Source: Streptomyces griseiscabiei
Lineage (GTDB): Bacteria; Actinomycetota; Actinomycetes; Streptomycetales; Streptomycetaceae
NCBI RefSeq assembly: GCF_020010925.1
Contig: NZ_JAGJBZ010000006.1
Span: forward strand, 1-64,000
DNA: 64,000 nucleotides
Direction of reading: 5' to 3'
Positions 58,139 to 64,000 of this stretch are shown here, in pieces (within the stretch, counting starts at the first letter, position 1; the number at the start of each line of letters is the position of its first letter). Under the pieces are notes generated by a model, which saw only the letters and a program-made list of their open reading frames with translations, searched no databases and was not told the origin of the DNA. The translations under genes and the position numbers were made by a program.

Positions 58139-59020
58139 ATGAGGAGCAGCAACCCGGTCTTCTCGCGACGGGGGTTCAGCCGCGACAACGGCTACGCGGG
58201 CTTCAACACCGCGCCGCAGGCCGGGGGAGCAGCTGTCGGCACCCAGGGCAACCCCTACGCCCAGCAGGGCGGCAACCCGTACGCGACGAACCCGTACGCC
58301 CAGCAGGACGCGCAGCACGGCGTCCCGCCGCAGGCTCCGGCCCGCACGGGCGCCATGACCATGGACGACGTCGTCCTGCGCTCGGCCATGACGCTCGGTA
58401 CGGTCGTCGTCGGCGCGGCCCTCGCCTGGGCCCTCCTGCCGGTGTCGCCCACGAGCTACGGCCTGGCCATCGGCGCCGCGCTCATCGCCTTCGTCCTGGC
58501 GATGGTGCAGTCCTTCAAGCGCAAGGCCTCACCCGCGCTGATCCTGACGTACGCGGCCTTCGAGGGTGTCTTCCTCGGCGTGCTCAGCGAGATGTTCAAC
58601 TCGCGGTGGTCCGGCGCGCCCTTCCAGGCGGTCCTCGGCACCATGGCCGTCTCCGGCGCCACCCTCCTGGTCTACAAGGCGGGCTGGATCCGGGTCACCG
58701 CGCGGTACGCCCGCATCGGTATGACCATCGCGATCGCCTTCATCCTCGTCATGGCGGTCAACCTGCTCCTCGTCGTCTTCGGGGTCGCCCCCGACGGCGG
58801 ACTGCGCAGCATGGGCCCGCTCGGCGCGATCGTCGGCATCCTCGCGATCCTGCTCGGCGCGTTCTTCCTGACCCTCGACTTCAAGCAGATCGAGGACGGC
58901 ATCGCCTACGGCGCCCCGCGCGACGAGGCCTGGCTGGCCGCGTTCGGTCTGACCATGACCCTCGTGTGGATCTACGTCGAGATGCTCCGTCTGGTCGCCA
59001 TCTTCAGCGGCGACGACTAG
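58139..59020 (+). CDS. Bax inhibitor-1 / YccA family membrane protein
   Basis: 293 residues. The first 75 are soluble and low complexity with repeats NPYAQQGGNPYATNPYAQQ. Seven membrane segments follow from about residue 78, including SPALILTYAAFEGVFLGVLS and RYARIGMTIAIAFILVMAVN, ending with DEAWLAAFGLTMTLVWIYVE, typical of the actinobacterial BI-1 group (pH-sensitive calcium leak channels in characterised relatives). GGAGGAG precedes the ATG. The upstream 58022-58065 contains a direct repeat CAGGGAAAGATCC. A strong hairpin follows it. Confidence 0.9.
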   Translation: MRSSNPVFSRRGFSRDNGYAGFNTAPQAGGAAVGTQGNPYAQQGGNPYATNPYAQQDAQHGVPPQAPARTGAMTMDDVVLRSAMTLGTVVVGAALAWALLPVSPTSYGLAIGAALIAFVLAMVQSFKRKASPALILTYAAFEGVFLGVLSEMFNSRWSGAPFQAVLGTMAVSGATLLVYKAGWIRVTARYARIGMTIAIAFILVMAVNLLLVVFGVAPDGGLRSMGPLGAIVGILAILLGAFFLTLDFKQIEDGIAYGAPRDEAWLAAFGLTMTLVWIYVEMLRLVAIFSGDD

Positions 59021-59058
59021 GACGCCGGCCGGTCCCACGGGACCGGTGAGTGAGTGTT

Positions 59059-59094
59059 GAAGGGCCCCCGAACCGCGAGGTTCGGGGGCCCTTC
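59059..59094 (+). terminator. Terminator hairpin after the BI-1 gene
   Basis: GAAGGGCCCCCGAACC and its complement form a perfect 16-bp stem around GCGA, between convergent genes; both could use it. Confidence 0.9.
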
Positions 59095-59111
59095 GTAGGT
59101 TCTCGGCGGCT

Positions 59112-59342
59112 TCAACGGAGCTTCCGCGCGGCCCTCCTCAGGTCGTACTCGTGAACGATCGCTTTGGCGTGTCCGTACGCGAGGTCGTACTCGTGCCGGA
59201 GCCAGCTGACCTTCTCCTCGAAGTTGGGGAGAGCGGGGCCGTCGTCGACTTTGCGGAGCCAGTCGGAGATCTCACGACCGGTGCAATGGGGGATGCGGGC
59301 GAGCAGGTTGCGGTGGGTCTCCTCGGAGAAGACTTGGGACAT
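59112..59342 (-). CDS. DUF4287-like small protein
   Basis: 76 residues, cytoplasmic. The sequence HCTGREISDWLRKVDDGPAL and EKVSWLRHEYDLAYGHAKAI fits the short helical DUF4287 family (TGRSLEEW..GLTKHGE..YLKxxHGLGHGYAN type). GGAGG lies five bases before the ATG. It is convergent with the BI-1 gene across the hairpin. Function unknown. Confidence 0.8.
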   Translation of the reverse strand: MSQVFSEETHRNLLARIPHCTGREISDWLRKVDDGPALPNFEEKVSWLRHEYDLAYGHAKAIVHEYDLRRAARKLR

Positions 59343-59445
59343 CGGCGCCTCCGGACGAAAGGGAATGTAAGCCGGTCCTTCAGGTCACGTTGCCTGAGTG
59401 GCGGCCTGTTGGCAACAGTCCGGTGGAGGCGCGTACTCTCGCGGC

Positions 59446-59757
59446 GTGCTTGATACGACGCCGTTGACCCGTGCCGTGGATCATTTCGCCGACCGGTTGC
59501 GGGCCGCCCCGCAGAGCCGGCTGCAGCGGGGCGCCGCCGCGGAGGCGCTGGCGCTGGCCAGGGAGATGGTGACGCGGGCGCAGCGGCTGGAGGTGCCCGG
59601 GGGGCCTGTTCACGAGATGCCGGACGTGGGGATGTTCGCGGCGGCGGATCAGGTGACGGTCGCCGGGAACGATCTCGCGCTGGTCTTGGCCGATGAGGCC
59701 GCGCTGGCCGAGGCGGTGGCGCTGGTGGAGGAGGCTCAGCGGCGGGCCGGGGTGTGA
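59446..59757 (+). CDS. Small hypothetical protein, probably leaderless
   Basis: 103 residues from GTG 59446, alanine/leucine-rich helical (HFADRLRAAPQSRLQRGAAA, ALALAREMVTRAQRLE), soluble. A -10-like TACTCT ends six bases before the GTG and there is no ribosome site, which suggests a leaderless transcript. An in-frame start at 59398 is less likely. I do not recognise a family. Confidence 0.7.
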   Translation: MLDTTPLTRAVDHFADRLRAAPQSRLQRGAAAEALALAREMVTRAQRLEVPGGPVHEMPDVGMFAAADQVTVAGNDLALVLADEAALAEAVALVEEAQRRAGV

Positions 59758-59777
59758 GATCGGGCGCCCAGTAGCTC

Positions 59778-59860
59778 GGGGGTGCCTGGTTCATTGGCGG
59801 GTGCGGGTCCGGTGGGGGTTCTCGCGCAGTTCCCCGCGCCCCTTCAGGGCGCGGCCGGCC
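59778..59860. repeat. Dispersed palindromic intergenic repeat, short copy E
   Basis: Left arm GGGGGTGCCTGGTTCATTGG and GGTCCGGTGGGG, then GCGCAGTTCCCCGCGCCCC, joining at once to TTCAGGGCGCGG. It lacks the inner CAGGGGCTGCG hairpin found in the other copies. Confidence 0.7.
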
Positions 59861-59875
59861 CTTGCCGTATCGGCC

Positions 59876-60667
59876 CTACAACGACGCGATGACGCGGTCC
59901 GCCAGGATGTAGACCATGTCGTCGCCGCACTCGAAGGTGAGGGTGTAGGCGCCGGATATGCCCGAGCCGCCCAGGAGGACCGGGACGTCACCGGTCTGGA
60001 GAGCCGTGGCGAGGCGTTCGGCGGTCTCGCGGTGGCCGGGGGTCATACAGAGCGTGGTGCCGTCGGCGAAGACGTAGACGTCGAGGGTGCCGAGGGGGCC
60101 GGGGCGGACGTCGGCCAGCTCGGTGCGGGACGCGGCGAGGTCCTCCAGGCAGGCGACCGTGCGCTCGTGGTCGTTGGTGACAGGTGACTGCACCGGTACG
60201 AAATCGGGGTGCGAGGGGTGGCGGCGGCGGGCCGCGGCCAGCTCCGCGGAGTCCCCGGCGAACTCATCGCCCTCCAGGCTCGGCTCGATCACCGGCTCCA
60301 GGTGCTCCAGACCCGCGAAATCGGACTGCCGGGGCAGGAACAGATCGCTCTCGGGCAGACCCAGCAGCGAGGGAGCGTCGGAGACGTCACGCGACTCCTG
60401 GGCGGCCCAGAAGGCCCGCGCCTCGGCCAGCTCGCGCTCCCGCTCCTCGGCCAGCGCCTCGGCGACGGCGGCGCGTATCTCCTCGGTGTCGGCGGCCGGC
60501 CGGGCGGCCGGTACCGGGGCGCGCACCCCGGCGGTCCGGCTCTCGGCCAGCTCGGTGCGCAAGGCAGCGACCTGTCGGCGCAGCCCCGCGAGGGTGCGCA
60601 GGACGGCGACGCCCACGGCGGCGGTGGCGGCCGTGGTGAGCAGCAAGGCGATCGGCATAGCGCTCAC
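59876..60667 (-). CDS. Membrane-anchored hypothetical protein
   Basis: 263 residues. An N-terminal hydrophobic segment (about 3-25) could be an anchor, followed by a coiled or helical region with EEIRAAVAEALAEERERELA (about 60-85) and a globular C-terminal half (HERTVACLEDLAASRTELAD, LDVYVFADGTTLCMTPGHRE, FECGDDMVYILADRVIASL). GTG 60667 is preceded by GGGAG. It is convergent with the small protein gene and downstream of the thiolase on the same strand. Family not recognised. Confidence 0.75.
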   Translation of the reverse strand: MSAMPIALLLTTAATAAVGVAVLRTLAGLRRQVAALRTELAESRTAGVRAPVPAARPAADTEEIRAAVAEALAEERERELAEARAFWAAQESRDVSDAPSLLGLPESDLFLPRQSDFAGLEHLEPVIEPSLEGDEFAGDSAELAAARRRHPSHPDFVPVQSPVTNDHERTVACLEDLAASRTELADVRPGPLGTLDVYVFADGTTLCMTPGHRETAERLATALQTGDVPVLLGGSGISGAYTLTFECGDDMVYILADRVIASL

Positions 60668-60863
60668 TGACGTACTCCCGGTTCAAAGTCGACCCCCGAC
60701 TTCCTACATCAGCTTGAAGGGCGGACTAACCAGCTGTCAGTGCGTAACGTCACGAATCGGGCAGTTTCTTTGCCCCGATGTTTGGTGCTGAAACGGCTCT
60801 GACCTGCGTAAATCCCTCTCCGGAGGGAGATAGGTCACATCCTGGGGGAGATTGGATCACAAA

Positions 60864-60903
60864 ACGGCCCGGAGCCCCGTGGAATCGGGGGATTCCGGGC
60901 CGT
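60864..60903 (-). terminator. Intrinsic terminator of the thiolase gene
   Basis: On the minus strand ACGGCCCGGA and TCCGGGCCGT form the outer stem, with CCCCG/CGGGG inside, and TTTTGTG follows directly. Confidence 0.88.
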
Positions 60904-60916
60904 CTCCCGCTCCCGG

Positions 60917-62134
60917 TCAGCTGAGGCGTTCGATGACCATGGCCATGCCCTGGCCACCGCCGACGCACATCGTCTCCAGGCCGAACTGCTTGTCGTGGAA
61001 CTGGAGGGAGTTGATGAGCGTGCCGGTGATACGGGCGCCGGTCATGCCGAAGGGGTGGCCGACGGCGATGGCGCCGCCGTTCACGTTCAGCTTGTCCAGC
61101 GGGATGTCCAGGTCGCGGTAGGAGGGGATCACCTGGGCGGCGAAGGCCTCGTTGATCTCGAACAGGTCGATGTCGCCGACGGTGAGACCCGCGCGGGACA
61201 GCGCCTGCTTCGACGCCTCCACCGGGCCGTAGCCCATGATCTCGGGGGAGAGACCGGAGACGCCGGTGGAGACGATCCGGGCGAGCGGGGTGAGCCCGAG
61301 GTCCCGCGCCTTGGTGTCGGACATGATGACCAGGGCGGCGGCGCCGTCGTTCAGCGGGCAGCAGTTGCCGGCGGTGACCAGGCCGTCCTCGCGGAAGACC
61401 GGCTTCAGGCCCTGCACGGCCTCCAGGGTGACGCCGGCGCGCGGGCCGTCGTCCTTGGCGACGACCGTGCCGTCGGGCAGCGTCACCGGGGTGATCTCGC
61501 GCTCCCAGAAGCCCTTCTTGATGGCCTCCTCGGCGAGGTTCTGCGAGCGGACGCCGAACTCGTCCATGTCCTCGCGGGTCACACCCCACTGGCGGGCCAG
61601 GTTCTCGGCGGTCTGCCCCATCGCGATGTACGGGTCGGGGAGCAGGCCGTCCTCGCGCGGGTCGTGCCAGGAGGCGCCGACCGACTTCGAGACGGTCTCC
61701 GTGCGGGCCTGGGCCTCGGCGAAGAGGGGGTTGCGGGCGGTGGGGATGTCGCTCGTGCCGCGCGCGGTGCTGCTGACGACCTCGACGCCGGCCGAGATGA
61801 AGACGTCGCCCTCGCCGGCCTTGATGGCGTGCAGCGCCATGCGGGAGGTCTGGAGCGAGGAGGAGCAGTAGCGGGTGACCGTACAGCCCGGCAGGTGGTC
61901 CATGCCCAGCTGGACGGCGACGATACGGCCCAGGTTGTGGCCCTGCTCGCCGCCGGGGAGGCCGCAGCCGAGCATCAGGTCGTCGATGTCCCTCGGGTCC
62001 AGCTCCGGGACCTTCGCGAGGGCGGCGGCCACGATGGTGGCGGTCAGGTCGTCGGGGCGCAGGTCCTTGAGCGAGCCCTTGAAAGCGCGGCCGATGGGGG
62101 AGCGGGCGGCTGAGACGATCACGGCTTCGGGCAT
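60917..62134 (-). CDS. Acetyl-CoA acetyltransferase / 3-ketoacyl-CoA thiolase
   Basis: 405 residues. Reversible thiolysis of 3-ketoacyl-CoA in beta-oxidation. Catalytic C90 lies in TVTRYCSSSLQTSRM, and NEAFAAQVIPSYRD, GHPFGMTGARITG (His about 361) and CVGGGQGMAMVIE (second Cys about 391) follow in order. I take the ATG at 62134; a GTG three bases earlier is too near GGAG. The gene stands alone on the minus strand. A palindrome AAGCGCTT lies 114 bases upstream, and an IS element starts beyond it. Confidence 0.95.
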   Translation of the reverse strand: MPEAVIVSAARSPIGRAFKGSLKDLRPDDLTATIVAAALAKVPELDPRDIDDLMLGCGLPGGEQGHNLGRIVAVQLGMDHLPGCTVTRYCSSSLQTSRMALHAIKAGEGDVFISAGVEVVSSTARGTSDIPTARNPLFAEAQARTETVSKSVGASWHDPREDGLLPDPYIAMGQTAENLARQWGVTREDMDEFGVRSQNLAEEAIKKGFWEREITPVTLPDGTVVAKDDGPRAGVTLEAVQGLKPVFREDGLVTAGNCCPLNDGAAALVIMSDTKARDLGLTPLARIVSTGVSGLSPEIMGYGPVEASKQALSRAGLTVGDIDLFEINEAFAAQVIPSYRDLDIPLDKLNVNGGAIAVGHPFGMTGARITGTLINSLQFHDKQFGLETMCVGGGQGMAMVIERLS

Positions 62135-62247
62135 CACGGCTCCATTGGCATGCGTTCGCGTACGGATAAGCAGGGCTGTGGGGGAAGTTACCCGTACGTA
62201 TGGGCGGGGTCACGGGAAGGCGGGTGTGACTCCGGCCGCACTTTTCT

Positions 62248-62255
62248 AAGCGCTT
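62248..62255. promoter_or_regulatory. Palindrome AAGCGCTT upstream of the thiolase
   Basis: CTAAGCGCTTGCTT around 62246-62259 has a perfect 8-bp core palindrome in an AT-richer patch about 114 bases before the thiolase start. It could be a TetR-type operator of fatty acid catabolism; binding protein unknown. Confidence 0.4.
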
Positions 62256-62276
62256 GCTTTTTGGTGGGGCGCCTAA

Positions 62277-63177
62277 GGAGTCCTTGCAGAAAGATCGTGG
62301 TGTGGCACGGTGGAGGTGTAGGTGATCCCGTGTTCTGTGGGGTGTGAGCATGGCGCGGCGGAAGCCGTGGGAGGTCAGTGACGAGTTGTGGGCGGTGATC
62401 GAGCCGCTGTTGCCGAAGCATGAACGGCGGTTCCGGCATCCGGGGCGCAAGCGGATCGATGACCGCAAGACGCTGCAGGGGGTGCTGTTCGTCCTCTACA
62501 CCGGTGTCCAGTGGGAGTTCCTGCCGCAGGAGTTGGGGTTCGGTTCGGGTCCTACCTGCTGGCGTCGGCTGGCCGAGTGGCAGCGGGCGGGGGTGTGGGA
62601 GGAACTCCAGCGGGTGCTGCTGGACCGGTTACGGGCGGCGGACCGTCTCGACTTCTCCCGCGCCACGATCGATGCCTCCCATGTGCAGGCCAAGCGGGGG
62701 CGAAGCAGCCCAAAAGTCGGTCCGAGCCCGGTTGACCGTGCACGGCCGGGCTCGAAGCATCACGTGCTGACCGACGCCTGCGGCACTCCGCTGCGGGTGT
62801 CGCTGACCGGCGGCCACCGTCACGATGTCACCCAGCTTCTGCCGCTGGTCGACAGCCTTGGGCCGGTGCGGGGCAAGCGGGGCCGGCCCCGGCGCAAGCC
62901 CCGCACGCTGTACGCCGACCGCGGCTACGACTACGACGCCTACCGCCGCCGTCTGCGCGAGCGCGGCATCACACCGAAGATCGCCCGGCGCGGCCAGGCT
63001 CACGGCTCGGGCCTGGGAAAGGTCCGGTGGGTCGCCGAGTCCGCCATCGCCTGGCTCCACGGCCCCCGCCGCCTACGGACCCGCTGGGAAACCAGAGACG
63101 ACATGCACGACGCATTCCTCCAGCTCGCCCACTGCATGACCCTCGCCCGCAAGCACCCGGCATTCTGAAAGCACCCC
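62277..63177 (+). mobile_element. Complete IS5-family insertion sequence
   Basis: 901 bp. Terminal inverted repeats GGAGTCCTTGCAGAAAG (left, 62277-62293) and GGGGTGCTTTCAGAATG (complement of the right end, 63161-63177) match at 13 of 17 positions. Both ends are flanked by TAA (62274-62276 and 63178-63180), the 3-bp TNA target duplication of IS5/IS427-like elements. One intact transposase gene fills it. It inserted upstream of the thiolase gene and next to repeat copy F. Confidence 0.85.
62350..63168 (+). CDS. IS5-family transposase, single ORF, with one TTA codon
   Basis: 272 residues. N-terminal DUF4096-type helix (WEVSDELWAVIEPLLPKHER), then a DDE domain: D108 in ATIDASHVQAKR, D190 in LYADRGYDYD, E230 in WVAESAIAWLHGPRRLR. 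The reading frame is intact in one piece, whereas many IS427-type elements use a frameshift between two ORFs. A TTA codon at 62629-62631 makes translation depend on the bldA tRNA, encoded 4.8 kb away. ATG 62350 is chosen; a GTG two codons upstream is possible. Confidence 0.93.
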   Translation: MARRKPWEVSDELWAVIEPLLPKHERRFRHPGRKRIDDRKTLQGVLFVLYTGVQWEFLPQELGFGSGPTCWRRLAEWQRAGVWEELQRVLLDRLRAADRLDFSRATIDASHVQAKRGRSSPKVGPSPVDRARPGSKHHVLTDACGTPLRVSLTGGHRHDVTQLLPLVDSLGPVRGKRGRPRRKPRTLYADRGYDYDAYRRRLRERGITPKIARRGQAHGSGLGKVRWVAESAIAWLHGPRRLRTRWETRDDMHDAFLQLAHCMTLARKHPAF

Positions 63178-63181
63178 TAAG

Positions 63182-63442
63182 GGGTGGGGGTGCGGGGTTC
63201 GTGGGCGGGCGCGGGGCCGGTGGGGCTTCTCGCGCAGTTCCCCGCGCCCCTGAAAGACCAGGTTCCTGCGGGCCTGAAAGACCAGGCCCCCGCGGGCCTG
63301 ACAGATGACAGATGACAGATGACAGATGGCAGAGGCGGGTGGGGAAAAGCCTGGGGCGCAGCCCCTGCTTTTCAGGGGCGCGGGGAACTGCGCGACCAGC
63401 CCCCACCCACCCGCACCCGCCGACGAGACCCGCACCCCCGAG
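63182..63442. repeat. Dispersed palindromic intergenic repeat, copy F, with nested tandem repeats
   Basis: The largest copy. The left arm starts GGGGGTGCGGGGTTC, and the cores GCGCAGTTCCCCGCGCCCC and, inverted, near 63380 are separated by two CCTGAAAGACCAGG units (63247-63284), then four tandem ACAGATG heptamers (63301-63328). The right arm runs CCGCACCC..GACGAGACCCGCACCCCCGAG. It fills the gap between the IS and the SGNH gene. Confidence 0.85.
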
Positions 63443-64000
63443 CTATGAGGCACCCGGCTGCGCATCCGCCGCGGCGGCCGGCGCTGGGTCCGACACCGGC
63501 ACCCGGCGCCGCCGGCGCCGCTTGAGGAGGGCCCAGGGGCCACGCGGCCCCGTAGGCATCGCGGCCGTCACCTCGGTGCCGGCCTCGGACGCGGCCTCCG
63601 CCGCCGCCCGGGCCACCGGCAGGAACCCCTCGCGACGGCTGACGTCCGGCCGCTCCTCCTCCGCCGGCCAGAGCCCCAGCGCCGCGCACACCGTCGGCAG
63701 CAGGGCCATCGCCGCGGTCGCGTACCCCTCCGCCGAGGGGTGGTAGTTGTCGGGGCCGAACAGCTCACGCGGGTTCTGTTCGAACTCGGGTCCGAGCAGG
63801 TCGCCCAGCGACACGGTACGGCCGCCCTGTTCGACGGTTCCGATCGTCTGGGCGGCCGCCAGCTGCCGCGAGGCCCGGCGGGCGAGCCAGCGCAACGGCT
63901 GCTGCACCAGCTCGATCGTGCCCAGGTCCGGACAGGTGCCGACCACCACCTCGGCCCCGGCGGTCCGCAGCCGCCGTACCGCCGAGGAGAGATGGCGGAC
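63443..64000 (-). CDS. SGNH/GDSL-type hydrolase, 5' part beyond the window
   Basis: The C-terminal 185 residues of a leftward gene that enters from the right edge, with no start in the window. GTCPDLGTIEL and the histidine motif GPDNYHPSAEGYATAAMALL match block V of the SGNH hydrolase family (secreted or cytoplasmic lipases and esterases). The tail is basic (LLKRRRRRRVPVSD) and low complexity. An apparent start at 63949 is an internal GTG. Confidence 0.82.
   Translation of the reverse strand, partial: VRHLSSAVRRLRTAGAEVVVGTCPDLGTIELVQQPLRWLARRASRQLAAAQTIGTVEQGGRTVSLGDLLGPEFEQNPRELFGPDNYHPSAEGYATAAMALLPTVCAALGLWPAEEERPDVSRREGFLPVARAAAEAASEAGTEVTAAMPTGPRGPWALLKRRRRRRVPVSDPAPAAAADAQPGAS

Overview
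This window is high-GC chromosomal DNA from a Streptomyces. The pointers are strong GC bias at third codon positions, frequent GTG starts, ATGA/GTGA stop-start overlaps, a tRNA-Leu(UAA) matching bldA, two resuscitation-promoting factor genes and a ydaO-type leader. From memory, the order eno - rpf - rpf - P450 - mazG - SurA-like lipoprotein - kinase - mfd - ABC transporter - glmU/prs/rplY/pth - ppc follows the core chromosome of S. coelicolor. Most of the window is conserved core genome rather than an accessory island.

Layout. 1-2.1 kb: an acyl-CoA desaturase/TetR operon with palindromic operators. 2.1-10.7 kb: ppc, then a leftward run glmU-prs-rplY-pth-membrane protein, a tRNA-Gln(UUG) and a LAGLIDADG-like HTH protein beside it. 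10.8-18.7 kb: an orphan histidine kinase, then a cluster of toxin-type domains (YwqJ-like deaminase, WHH nuclease, a second deaminase) each beside or fused to SUKH-type immunity domains, and a coiled-coil protein. 18.9-28.3 kb: a DUF485/solute symporter pair, an MFS exporter, a MacB/FtsX-type ABC operon and a DUF2079 membrane protein. 28.7-35.6 kb: mfd, a WHG-type TetR with paired operators, an SCO6745-family protein, a secreted HNH nuclease and an LppX-like lipoprotein. 35.8-44.2 kb: an orphan HTH/N6-methylase, a membrane protein and Ser/Thr kinase pair, a SurA-like lipoprotein, a run of DnaA-box-like repeats, and a mazG-unknown-P450 operon. 44.4-53.9 kb: two Rpf genes (one behind a c-di-AMP riboswitch), eno, divIC, DUF501, ppx, ndh behind a Rex-type operator, and cfa. 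54-64 kb: a second MacB/FtsX-type ABC operon, bldA, a Bax-inhibitor-like protein, small hypotheticals, a thiolase, a complete IS5-type element with a TTA codon, and the 3' part of an SGNH hydrolase gene.

A dispersed palindromic repeat sits between genes in six clear copies, plus a degenerate one and a possible partial copy at the left edge. The most system-like region is the SUKH/deaminase/WHH cluster (12.3-17.6 kb). Its proteins have none of the secretion or RHS features of classical polymorphic toxins, and two toxin domains are fused to their putative immunity domains. The DnaA-box-like run before mazG, the HPPF variant in the methylase, and the TTA-bearing transposase 4.8 kb from the only tRNA that reads TTA are the other points worth checking. 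All functions are read from sequence motifs and memory of families; no database search was possible.
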